Assembly: GCA_031841125.1 (NCBI GenBank)
Contig: CM063107.1
Location: 22,276,499-22,340,498 of the forward strand
Direction of reading: 5' to 3'
DNA from: Acanthococcus lagerstroemiae
Taxonomy: Eukaryota > Arthropoda > Insecta > Hemiptera > Eriococcidae
Length of the DNA: 64,000 nt
Translations under genes and position numbers: made by a program
Notes under the pieces: generated by a model
Databases searched by the model: none
What the model was told of the DNA's origin: nothing
What the model saw: the letters and a program-made list of their open reading frames with translations, nothing else
Shown here: piece by piece, positions 22,640 to 32,470 of the stretch
Numbering within the stretch: position 1 is the stretch's first letter
Layout of the letters: the number at the start of each line of letters is the position of its first letter

Positions 22640-23345
22640 GAGAATAGTACTTTCCCAATTTCTTATTTTGGTGTTCAATTTAATTTTACTCTTCAGTATT
22701 TTGCTTTGCGCCCAAAATGCTTTTTCCATGGAATTTTCGAAAATCGTGCTATCACATGTGCCAGTGACTACGATCTGGCTCCTGGATCATGTTCAGGAAT
22801 CAAAGCTGTACCAGTGTATTGCCCCTTGTTGCGCTGAGAAATGTGTAAGACACATATCTTTGCACCAGTCAAAGATTATGACCACGACAGTGGACTGAAA
22901 ACACTAATAACAGAATTTTACGCCATAAAATGTTTAAAATATAACAGGTATTGGGACAATATGGTACATAACATCCGCGACGACGAACACCTCCCTGTGC
23001 CGTTTCTGTCAAAAAGATGGTAGTTGTCCAACTGATGAATTGGATTGGCCTCTTCCCCAGGGGAAAAAATCGAAAATTAGGGTTCAAAATTTAGGGGTCT
23101 GGTTGGCCGAGTGGATAGCGCGCTAGTCTCGGGTTCAAGCCCTAACAACTCGCTACATTTCGATCTAGACCGGTTTTTCAGCAAGAAGAAAAGAGGGCTA
23201 AGACAGCCCTCACAGTCTCCCCGACGTCTCTGAGGTAATGCTCGAAAGGGCGGATTCTAGGGCTCGGTTTGGGAGCAAAAAATGAAAAAAGAAAAAAAAC
23301 ATGGAAAGTTGCAGGTATAGCAAAATATTTTCAGTTTCCTGGTAA
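22640..23345 (-). mobile_element. dispersed TIR-element family B, copy interrupted by a SINE
   Basis: On the minus strand this copy matches 35413-34860: the end 'aggaaactgaaaatatttt' (about 23330), the 'caattcatcag...gacaactaccatctttt' block (about 23010-23040), the 'gatgtt...tgtccc' block (22960-22990) and the 'cagtccactg...gtgcaaagatat' block (22855-22900). A tRNA-headed SINE (about 23096-23300) is inserted in it. The distal end (22600-22640) does not show the terminal repeat and may be truncated. Confidence 0.7.
23096..23300 (+). mobile_element. tRNA-headed SINE, family 1
   Basis: The head ggttggccgagtggatagcg contains a perfect RNA polymerase III A box (TGGCCGAGTGG), followed by a B-box-like ggttcaagccc at 23137-23147. 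The body has 'gctaagacagccctcacag', 'ctccccgacgtctctgaggt' and 'gggcggattctagggctcgg', then an A-rich tail (23277-23300). Three more copies share head, body and tail (43931, 47913, 52370 minus). The head is missing several bases of the anticodon arm compared with those copies. The target-site duplication is not clear here. Confidence 0.88.
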
Positions 23346-23479
23346 ATGACCTGTAATTCGTTATTTCAAGGAGCGTAGCGCTTAGTTTTACAGATGAAGT
23401 TTTTGAGTTCACGTTCTCATTTGTTACTACCTCCCTCTTCCAGATAAAAGTAGGTCAAATAATGTTTATTTTCTCATTT

Positions 23480-24585
23480 TCCAGAAACCTGGCACGTTAT
23501 TAATGTGACATTAAATAACGATTTAACGCAAACAATTCGTAATGACGAAATATCAATAAAAAACTAAAATTCAGAAGAAGGTCTCTTGTATCACAGCCTC
23601 ACTTCCCTTTCTCGTTCCGCAATGCACCGTATATCATGAGATCATGACCTTGAGTTCAAACTTCAAATTCTTAAAATTACTGTCGTAATCTTTCTTAAGA
23701 TTTCCGATTCGTATAGTGTTCGAGCAATTCGTGTAATTCGTGTACCTCAAGTGCGCGTTAACACCGATCTATGTACACAAGGTCAATAATTTGTGAGAAT
23801 CTTTATATAGGTTAGACACCCAAACCACATGGTTTAGGCGATTAAAAGGCAGCCTAAACCGACGGCCAAGAATAAAACGTCGATTCACGAAAATCTGGTC
23901 GCCGATAACGAACTGTTCTATAATTAGTTGTATGTAGAAGTACATACAGGATGGCGATAATGTATTATTTCTTGCCTGATTTATATTTAATTAACGACGA
24001 TAATTAATTAACGTCGAAGTGACCAGAGTTTCCCTGAAATCGAGTAATGCACATAGCGAACACGTTACAGTATAATACTTCGTGAGATTTACTTTCGATA
24101 TAAACAATACGACCATCGGTGAGAGGATGGCGGGTTCTACGAATCACCGATGACGATGAAGGTCATTCTACCCGTTTAATGTCGTTGACTTACTTTCTGT
24201 TCGAGTAAACGCACATTTTAACGAATTAAACAGAATAATATATGTCTCAAGGATGTCAGAGCTCCGGCACTGTGCAGTCGGAACATCCGACCAGAATTTC
24301 TGTTTCGGAAAGATCACAGGGGACAGGGCTTCCAGTTTAATGTGAAAGGACCGCAGGCTCAAACTGGTTGATGCGCGGTTGATTGTGTTTTAATTGGTGT
24401 TTGTAAATTGAAACACCTTCTCTTATAATACATGAGCACTTATACGACCTTGTTTCTGTGTTTGCAGATCGGTGATTCCAAGAAAGGAACCGGGGGAGGC
24501 ATTTCTCCATTAATGAATTTTATTTAAGAAATTTGGAACCAAAATTTGAAAAAAAAAAAAGGTTTTTGCTAGTCAAATAGAGTTC
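23480..24585. other. single-copy-looking non-coding DNA
   Basis: No coding frame of note and no repeat family member seen. CpG is not depleted and there are no homopolymer G/C runs, unlike the repeat-rich flanks. Intron or regulatory DNA is possible. Nothing more specific can be supported. Confidence 0.4.
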
Positions 24586-24587
24586 AG

Positions 24588-24770
24588 TCGCTCTGCGGCC
24601 GAGTGGTCAACGTGCCCGTGTCGCAGTCCTGGCGTCTCGGGTCCAAGCCCCACCAGCGTCGGAAAAGCTGGTGTCGTCTAATATCCTAGCGAACGGAGTA
24701 ACTATAGTATCAATCTGGGTAGAAGGATTAGCGCCGCATGTAGCCCCGCCAGTTCCAGGGCGCGTTATCA
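24588..24770 (+). mobile_element. tRNA-headed SINE, family 2
   Basis: The head 'gctctgcggccgagtggtca' holds an A-box match (GCGGCCGAGTGG) and a B-box-like gggtccaagcccc (24638-24650), spaced as in a tRNA. The body (gctggtgtcgtctaatatcc..., ccgccagttccagggcgcg) is unlike SINE family 1. It ends just before the hairpin element at 24779. Only one copy was noticed in the window. Confidence 0.68.
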
Positions 24771-24778
24771 ACAATATT

Positions 24779-24956
24779 AGAGCACCTTGAAAAACCTGAG
24801 TACTGACATCCGCCATTCTGAGTCGCTTGGTGCTCGATGATTCACAATCCGATAAACGGTACGCTGGCGGAGCGTTCCGCGGAGTGAATGTAAATCATCG
24901 AGCCCCAAGCGACTCAAAATGGCGGATGTCAGTACTCGGATATTTCCAGGTGCTCT
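24779..24956. mobile_element. 178-bp foldback (hairpin) MITE
   Basis: Arms of about 68 bp are nearly complementary. The left arm starts agagcacc and runs through 'gagtactgacatccgccatt', 'tgagtcgctt' and 'tcgatgattcac'. The right arm mirrors this, ending ggtgctct at 24956. The spacer is about 45 bp. A short flanking similarity (caatatt at 24772-24778, caatatc at 24959-24965) may be the target-site duplication. Such long near-perfect arms make a stable cruciform or transcript hairpin. Confidence 0.85.
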
Positions 24957-25000
24957 ACCAATATCAGAAAGACTCGGTACTGTCCATGTGTACGTCGTAG

Positions 25001-25147
25001 ACTAATGAATCGTTCTCATTCTTCGGCACAGAGAAGGAAAACTCTAACGCAACAAACCGTGGGGAAAACAACGGTAAACTACCCCGACTAACCCTGCCCA
25101 AGAAAGTAGTGCGCCAGAAACCGCGATCGGCAACCTCCGGCACCTGA
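25001..25147 (+). CDS. possible coding fragment or terminal exon, unrecognised
   Basis: A 48-residue frame follows the TAG at 24998-25000, which could serve as a splice acceptor, and ends at the TGA 25145-25147. Its polar, Asn/Lys/Arg-rich composition looks genuine: TNESFSFFGTEKENSNATNR, then GENNGKLPRLTLPKKVVRQK and PRSATSGT. Third codon positions are GC-richer than the local average. No polypyrimidine tract or poly(A) signal is obvious, and a hairpin element lies 45 bp upstream. It may be a gene relic. Confidence 0.28.
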   Translation, partial: TNESFSFFGTEKENSNATNRGENNGKLPRLTLPKKVVRQKPRSATSGT

Positions 25148-25606
25148 TGATAACTGAACCAGAGTTTAGGGAAAGCTAACAAGGCCGTAATCATGGGGGT
25201 CACAGGGGGTGGCTTGTCTCTCAGTCATCTATCAGAGTTGGCAAATTGGCAATTTCACGTGCTCAGTTGGCCATTTCGCACATCGCAAGAACCTTATTTT
25301 TTAGATCCTTTTGTTTTGAGAAATCTTTAATTTTCGCTCTCCTTTCGTTAATAAGTTTACTTGGCTATAGCCCTGGAGGCTGAAATGGTTATTAATTGGG
25401 AAGGCTGGCGATGATGAGGACCTGAGGGCTCATTTATGATTGAGAAAGTGCTTTCTTGGACATACACATATTTCTGGGTAATTTTCATAACGGCGAGCTT
25501 GACTAGTGTTGGTCACTATTTCTGGTTAAATTATAAACGTTTGCTGAACATCTCCGTCGGCCTAGTTTCTAAAATTACTAAGCTTATCTGCTAAGACTCC
25601 TCAACC

Positions 25607-25798
25607 ATGTCTCAGAAGCCAGACTCAATCCGTCTTCACTCCCAGTTCAGTTACCAACACTTTCTCGGTAACGACTGCTTAAACATCACTCAGTCTGCAG
25701 ACTCAACTCATCGTCATAGTTCTACTCCGGTAAATTTGTCGGTAAATTGTCAACTACAGGGTACTGAACCGAGCTCTCATACTTCTAGTGCCAGATGA
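25607..25798 (+). CDS. short Ser/Thr-rich frame, uncertain
   Basis: A 63-residue frame starts at an ATG with a favourable context (caaccatg). It begins MSQKPDSIRLHSQFSYQHF and ends TEPSSHTSSAR*. It is rich in Ser, His and Gln and matches no family I recognise. It could be chance. Confidence 0.15.
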   Translation: MSQKPDSIRLHSQFSYQHFLGNDCLNITQSADSTHRHSSTPVNLSVNCQLQGTEPSSHTSSAR

Positions 25799-25879
25799 AT
25801 CACTGTAATTGACTACTGCCACGGTAGCCTCAACACCATCTCGCGGCAATGTCTCCGAACGCATGGACTGTAGCATAGC

Positions 25880-26350
25880 GATTGCAATCACAAATCGATC
25901 ATCCATCATTTTGGATTGATCGGTCTTTTAAAAATCAATTTTTTGATTCGATCATCAACTTTCGATTATTTAAAATCGATAATTTTTTTTTCATGATCGA
26001 TTTTCGATCTTTTTACTACTTTTGCTAGACTGATAAGCTGATAACTCAAAGTTGACTCAAAGACTCAAACTGTGAGTGTGGTGTGATCTTTTCATTCATA
26101 AAATTTCTCTTCCCCCTCCTTTTCCTTGGTACCTCGCCGAGTGAGAAGATGTACCGAAGGATTCGCCACTGCCAAAATGAATAAATCTTCTTACGTTATA
26201 TTTCGTAATTTTTAACAAAAAAGTTTATGATGAATTGTAATTTAAAAATCGGTGATCGATTGATCGAAAAATCAATCTTTTCCTCCCGATTGATCGACTG
26301 ATACGATTTTTTTAAATTATCGATTTTCGATTAAAATCGATCCCAAAATT
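25880..26350. repeat. degenerate GATCGATT-rich tracts
   Basis: Two blocks (25885-26010 and 26235-26350) are dense in 'atcgat', 'gattgatcg' and 'aaaatcgat' on both strands, separated by ordinary DNA. They look like a worn short repeat or two ends of one element. Confidence 0.5.
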
Positions 26351-28046
26351 TCAAATGATCGGAATCTTCACTACAGCGTTCTCTAGCAAACCGAGACCAA
26401 CCGCCCACACCACTAAGGGACGAGCTTGATACTGACCCCAACAAGTGTAAGACATTTTAAAGACAAAATATAAGTCTTAATAAAGAAATAATCAGACATA
26501 ATAAGACACAATATTTGAACATCTCGTCACGTCATATCAGCCGGACTTTTTCCCGAAGAATGGAAAGGGAGGGGAGAGTGATATTCTTTGGAGTGATATT
26601 CTTTGTCATACATACAGAGATGAAAGTATAATCAGACATAATAACAGTTGATTATGTCATTATGTCTTCAGCTGCATTTTTATTACGGAGAGGAGATGGG
26701 AGATCATTTTTTTAAATATATGCAAACGCCCGATATCACTACAATAATGCTGTCGGGAGTTTGCTTACATCCTATTGGTCCAGGGATTACTGTTGATGGG
26801 AACAAACAAAATGTGATTAACATAACTTCTCTCTTCAGAAACGGTTTCACGCATAGATTGGTACTTAAAAACTAATTGATATAGCTTTCATAGTAATTAG
26901 CAGCTACACTGATTTTCATTCAAAGATGGGTACAAGAATCAAGGGCAGGCTTATGAATAGAGATAGCACCTACTTCTCGGTGATGTGACTCATACCTACA
27001 GAACGCAGGTCTAGGTACGTTTTAAAACTTCGCCCAGCCTAATTAATCGGTCGATTCAATTGCTATGCGATAGACATCAGGTTAATGCTACCGAGGTCTA
27101 TCGTGAGCTATGAGAAAACCGAAATAATTAACGCCGAAAATCGAAAATCAAGACAAGGGCTCGTAACACTTCACACAGGTCGGCTTCGTTCTAATTTTTT
27201 CGGTTTAGCAATGGTGAGGTAATAGACGGTGTTGTTCCACTACGTTGCTTTTCAACCGAATTTTTCAGATTTAACACTTCATTTGCACTACACATGTATA
27301 AAGATTACATAAGTGGCTCAATCTTAATTCGCAAATATTTGGTTTTGTATAAAGGTAGACCGATTTTTTTTTTTTCTTTCATCGTAGTCATTATGGCCAT
27401 TTACTTTAATATTTATCATTATTCGCCTCGAAATACGGCAGTTAATGAATGTTCATCATCATTGACGGTAGGCGAACATATCATATAGTTTCAACCTTAT
27501 CGCACAGGTTAATCACGTTAACATGGTGGTGTCGTTGTCAATAAACTATCATCATTACACGTCGTGAAATGATGCAAGAGCTATAGCATATCCGGCATTC
27601 TTCTCTCGGTATCCGTCTGACTGCATAAGGTACAAGCGCACATGTATCGTACATGTTTGATAATTACCTCTATCTTATTATTCAAGCTACGTTAACGTGA
27701 TTAAAAAATTATATGCTTGTCGAAATAATAGAAGTATGTGGTTAGTTTGTGTTCAACTGATTTCGAGTGTACATTTTTCGAAGAAGAATGTCCTTGTTAG
27801 CAATTAATACAACTTATTTAGATTTGGATTCAGAATTTAGCTAATGGTCATAGGCGCAAATATGGGAGGGCATGGGAGCTTGGGCCCGAAATCATCTGAC
27901 CCCCCCCCCCCCGGCTACGAATAAAAATAGAGAAATTTAGCAAGAGAGACAATTTTGAATATTATTCTAATATTTGTCTGCCCCCTAAACTCCCCCACCC
28001 TGTGTGGCTACTTGCACATATGCCAACGGCCCAAACCCAGATTGTA
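26351..28046. other. no gene recognised
   Basis: Mostly single-copy-looking AT-rich DNA, notably 27030-27800. A poly-C run sits at 27901-27912. The phrase 'ataggcgcaaatatgggagg' (27849-27868) resembles 54026-54050 and marks a worn repeat in both places. Confidence 0.4.
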
Positions 28047-28574
28047 CATAGGTTGTCGCTAAGTAACTGAGACTAAGATTGTACGGCCTACGAACGCTAT
28101 CTATCGGCGTTTCAACACAGTAGAGGGATAATTTAGTTCATTAGCTATCGATTGAGACCACGCCGAGCTCATTTGATTGAAAACTCGCTGTTCCAGTCCA
28201 ATTTGAAAGAAAGAAAAACCATATGCGTTTACCAGGTTCTTTAAAGAGTTTTCTAAAGAAGGAAAAAAGCATACGATTACAAAATTGGTTGTTAATGATC
28301 ATCTTCATGAAGTACACGAATATCATTTTCAAAATAAGCGCCATTCATGGCTATACAGGCGTCCATTCGTTCTTGCCATTTATCGAACGTTTTTGCATAT
28401 TCCGCCGCCGGTAAGGAGGAGAAAAACATCTGCGCCGCAGTGATGCGACTGCTTGATTCGCGTTGAATTTACGACCCTGCAAGGCTGCCTTTAGTTGAGG
28501 AAATAACCACAAGTCGCAAGGGGCGAGGTCAGGATTATACTGGGGGGGGGGGGGAATTGTGATTTTTTTCAGAA
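28047..28574 (-). mobile_element. mariner transposase remnant, 3' half with terminal inverted repeat
   Basis: On the minus strand the translation gives YNPDLAPCDLWLFPQLKAAL (28500-28559), including the mariner PDLAPCD block with its last catalytic Asp. It continues QGRKFNANQAV; one frameshift near 28440 leads into AAEYAKTFDKWQERMDACIA, MNGAYFENDIRVLHEDDH and a stop at 28292-28294. The outer end CATAGGTTGTCGCTAAGTAA (28047-28066), preceded by TA, resembles mariner inverted termini of the irritans type. The 5' two thirds of the gene is missing. A G-run (28542-28553) sits at the break. Confidence 0.88.
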
Positions 28575-28700
28575 GTCTCAACGCGGTGCAAATATTTTTC
28601 TCCTCCTTACTGGCGGCGGAATACGCAAAAACATTCGACAAATGGCAAGAACGAATGGACGCCTGTGTAGCCATGAATGGCGATTATTTTGAAAAAAGAC
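28575..28700 (+). mobile_element. inverted duplicate of the mariner C-terminus
   Basis: The plus strand repeats the mariner end in opposite orientation: AAEYAKTFDKWQERMDACVA and MNGDYFEK (28610-28696). The nucleotide match to 28310-28440 on the minus strand is close but not identical (GDYF versus GAYF). The two arms face each other around the PDLAPCD-coding segment. Confidence 0.82.
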
Positions 28701-28837
28701 ACTAGCATTAACAAGTACCGTGAATTTCAGAGCCCAGCACACCTGAAATTTGTAATTTGACATAATCGCGGATTGGGTTGTCCGATCATGATGGTCTAAG
28801 TTTGGTAAATTTTTTATTTATCTCTCCTCTCATTATA

Positions 28838-29208
28838 TGTGACCCTGAATCATGAAATGTGCCTCTGGTGTCAAAAAAATCATTTTTCACTTTCTTGACA
28901 ATTCTTATGGAAAAAATAACGCTCTTTCGAACGAAACAAATCACAGCTTTTCCTATCTTCATTAGTTCTTCCACAAATTATTTGAAAATAACGTCAAAAG
29001 CCTAAAAACATCCGTTTATATGGCGTCGTGTGAAACGGGCCTGCGGGAATGACAGAGAACAAGAATCAATTAAAAACGCGGGTTCACCACCACAGATGTA
29101 CACGCTATGTACATCTGTGCGCACCACTACCACCATCTCATCTTTACACTCGTTTATCTCAAAAACCTGGTTTCGCACAAGAGGTACATTTCATCATTCC
29201 AGGTCACA
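28838..29208. mobile_element. 371-bp TIR element, family C (copy 1)
   Basis: The ends are tgtgaccctgaatcatgaaa (28838-28857) and the complementary tttcatcattccaggtcaca (29189-29208), giving about 30 bp of imperfect terminal inverted repeat. Inside is a perfect 12-bp palindrome arm pair, cacagatgtaca / tgtacatctgtg, around 'cgcta' (29091-29119). A second copy in opposite orientation lies at 48609-49002. There is no coding capacity, so it is non-autonomous. The flank ttata/ttatg may be a duplicated target. Confidence 0.85.
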
Positions 29209-29209
29209 T

Positions 29210-29997
29210 TATGTTGAAAAGCCGATTTCTCTGTTCCCTTTAGGAAATAAAAACTGCAGCTAATGAGACATAACTACACATAATCAACTATTCATCTTAT
29301 TATGTCCAGTTATATCTTCATCCTGTGATGGCAAACGCTATATCTTATTTTTGAGTGAGAGAAAAACGCATTCTTCACCCGCTTGCAAACCTTAAAGGCA
29401 AAAAAAACAACAAAAAACACCAAAAACCTTTTTATTTGCCCCAAATTTGCCTGCATAACATCTTGAAAAGGAACCACAGAAGCAACAGATCTAAACTCCT
29501 TCAAATTTATTAGGACCCCCCCCCCCCTTCACGATCATCACCATTATCTTTATTATGCCTTACTGCGTTTTGTCTCCTGCCGGAGGTTGGGTTCATTAAT
29601 TATAACAAAAATCATCTGTCCTAATTCCCGAAGATCCTTTTGCCTCCCTCCGGAAATTTGGTCTTCATTTACTGGCGACCGTTATGATTATATCGTTGAC
29701 ATAGAAGATTGATATAAAGGAAATTATGACACTGATTTTTGTTACGATTTATGGTAACATAGCATATTGCGATTCTATGTACGCTGACGCTAGACTTTTC
29801 CCAGTAGGAGGGTGAAATACTTCCAGAAGGATCAGACCCTCTTCTATAAGAAAATCATGTCTTCTATGGTGCAACAGAAGTTTTTTTTCCTCCCCCCCCC
29901 CCCCAAAAAAAAAAAAAAAACAACAAAAACTTAGGGAATCTCAAAGAGACGGATTGCCAGGTGTCGGTATTCCAAGTCTCGAATTCCTGAATCAGGA
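29210..29997. other. no gene recognised
   Basis: Contains C-runs at 29516-29527 and 29893-29904, the latter followed by an A-run of 16. No element ends or domains found. Confidence 0.4.
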
Positions 29998-30385
29998 ATT
30001 CATTCAAAAATATCAAGTTCAGCAAGAACTGAATTTCGCATACCACGGCTGTACTTATGCCTTGAAGAGCTGCTTTGCATACTTTCTTGAATTTTCAAAT
30101 CATGTTCTTCAAGTCGTGGTATGCGGTATAATTCTCACTGAACTTGACATGTTTAAATGAATAATCTTCTTTCAGGAAGAGGCACCGATACAAGTACCTA
30201 CTTATATTTCTGCCATGTGATTTGAAAACTGAAGAACGTATGCAACGCAGCTCTTCAAGACGTAAATACAGCTGTGGTATGCGGTATTTAATTCTCGCTG
30301 AACTTAGAATTTTTAAATGAATAATCTTATTTCAGGAAGATGAGTCCAAGTACCTACTCATAATTCTGTCATTTTTGGTAAATTC
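29998..30385. repeat. local palindrome combined with a tandem duplication
   Basis: Segment 29998-30082 is an inverted copy of about 85 bp of 30238-30323 (shared 'gtatgc', 'gcagctcttcaag', 'tggtatgcg' and 'gctgaactt'). Between them, 30107-30230 is a shortened direct copy of 30252-30385 ('tggtatgcggtat', 'aaatgaataatctt', 'tttcaggaaga', 'aagtacctact'). Just before it, gaattcct-gaatc-aggaattc (29980-30000) is a small perfect hairpin. Confidence 0.8.
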
Positions 30386-31436
30386 TCTGGACTCAGTTTG
30401 AAGGCTTTCTTCGCTAAAATATGTCATCGAAATTTCATAACTCATAAGCTTTAAGTAAGCGAAAGTCGTTTCTGGAACATCTGGAAATGTGGAAACCATG
30501 CGGGTTTTTCGGAAATTTTCCGAGAGATGTATTTAGTCCAAACCGCAGCGAGGGCATTCGAAATCAAAGAACGAGAGTTTGTAGAAAAAGCGCGTGTATG
30601 AATCAATCAATAGTAATAACAGATCTTGCGGAGAGTGCCACTAAGTATTAACGATAATGAACTAAACGGATGCCCTGCCTGGCTGATTGAGGGAGAAAAA
30701 AGGAAAGTGAGTCATGGGAATAAGAAGAAGATCACGTACAAGAAATGCAGGTATGTAAGAGACAAAAGACGTTCGTTAGACGCTCGCACAGTACTACGCA
30801 GGAAATAGCTAGACAGGACGATTTATACAAAAATATACATTCGATGAGAGGAGAGGGTAGCCGCAAACCCATCCACTTCCTATTTTATGACGATCAAGTG
30901 TAGAATTACGTTGACAATTTAACGCAATTCTTGATAATTCGTTTAAAAATATTATTCGAGTTTAATGGTTGAAGAACTACAAAAAAAAGTTTGTCATTGT
31001 AGATTAGGAGCACTACAAACTTCGGAAACCCAATTTTGACATGCATTTTTGCAGTAAAGTTGGCAACGACACGAGGCAAACGTAAAAATCTGATTCTTAA
31101 TCTTTCCTACATAATACAAACCTTGTTTCCATCACTTTCATTCCTTGGGGAAAAGGGGACCCTAGGCCAGGCTTGCTAGAATACTTTTAAAATTTGAAGT
31201 TCTATATTAGAAGCATAAATGAGCGGAACACAAAATGGCAGGGAAGAAAAGCTTACTGAAGAGTACTTCAAATCTTCAGTTTTATGGAAAATTACTGGTA
31301 TATTTATAAATCTTTCTCTATAGAAGGGTCCAAGTAACTTGTTGAGCTTTCTTTGAATTTCAAGTTGCACATTCCCATTCGAATACGTTCCAGTGTCGCA
31401 ACCCTTGGGGCCAGGGGTAAGACGATAAGTACCATT
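30386..31436. other. no gene recognised
   Basis: AT-rich DNA with some single-copy character. No repeats or domains detected. Confidence 0.4.
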
Positions 31437-31530
31437 CTGGATATCAGTGCTTTTGTCATGAACAAGGTGTCTATCGTCGTGGACGAAAGTCGCCCCCCTG
31501 CCTAAATTTTAGTACTCCTGCTCTGTAAGC
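31437..31530 (+). mobile_element. family B fragment
   Basis: The phrase 'tatcgtcgtggacgaaagtcg' region (31472-31492) and the following C-rich stretch with 'ttagtactcct' match 43806-43860. It is a short, worn piece of the family B element. Confidence 0.5.
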
Positions 31531-31870
31531 TTGTTGAATACTGTACTACTACACATATAAACAATAAGCATTATGAAAGAAAAAGAAAGTCTACAAATGC
31601 CACCTTAATTTCATCAGTTTCTGGAGGACCCAAAATTATGAATCTCGATATCATTGGCGCCTGAGACTTTTTTCCATGGGACACAGCAATTCTAGAGAGG
31701 GTAATACCGTTTTCAAAAGAAAAATACAAGTTTTTTGTTGGAGAATACATTCTTTTAAATCCTGGGGGTCAGAGTCGTTTTCCTTTTAAGAAGATGACCC
31801 GCGAAGCAGTGAGACTCAGCGGTCCGGTCTTCCTTAAAATCAGTCACGACCACATTTTCAAAAGAGTCAC

Positions 31871-31972
31871 TTGGCGGAGCGTATGGCGATGCACGCATAC
31901 CAAAGTGGTTCCCCAGATACTGCACCCCTGGCCCCGGAAACTACCCCTTCTAGTGACCAGAGGGACGTATTG
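31871..31972 (+). mobile_element. copy of the ~110-bp SINE-like repeat
   Basis: Shares ggagcgtatggcgatgcacg (31876-31895), 'gcacccctggccccggaaac' and 'ctagtgaccagagggac' with the copies at 1290-1401 and 42168-42284. Preceding 'agtcactt' matches 62648-62652. No duplicated flanks are evident. Confidence 0.7.
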
Positions 31973-32339
31973 AGGCTGGCCCGAGCCCCCTTTCGCCTCT
32001 CCGCTCTGCCAGGGCCACTATGGGACACCCTACTGACCTAGGCAACGCTCATCCAGCATAATCCTGAAATTCGGACGCGCCACCTTCCTTCACCCCGCTT
32101 CAAAATAGTCAGCAAACTAGTTAAATGAATTTATGTATTTCATTGCAGACTATTAATTTAACTTGAAAATAAGTAACCTTCAAAAATGAAGAAAGTACCG
32201 GATATAAAATACCAACTCGATTACAACAAATTAATAGACCTGTCATTTGTGCCTGCATTATTATATTTTTAGATAAATTCTTCAATGGCATTGATTAATA
32301 TTGTCACTAACTTTAATTTATAAAAATATTAAGTATAGA

Positions 32340-32470
32340 TGCTCTCGGGGGCTCTTCTAAACTTTTTAAGATCTGCGAAGATCATCCAAGACTCTTTTAA
32401 GATGACTTCTCTGGACTTGCAAAGTTGCTTCAGGGCTTTTCCTAACTCAATCGGAACTCTGTAAAACCTA
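32340..32470 (+). repeat. short AAGACT-type degenerate repeat
   Basis: Contains 'tttttaagatc', 'catccaagactcttttaaga', 'ctctggacttgc' and 'gcttcagggc', the same word family and orientation as 21230-21370 and 60430-60990. Confidence 0.5.

Noticed and set aside
23096..23170. Functional tRNA gene
   Set aside because: A and B boxes are present, but the acceptor stem does not close, the body and tail continue into a SINE, and near-identical copies carry target-site duplications.
24588..24665. Functional tRNA gene at the SINE family 2 head
   Set aside because: The cloverleaf ends are not complementary as a mature tRNA would need, and a SINE-like body follows.
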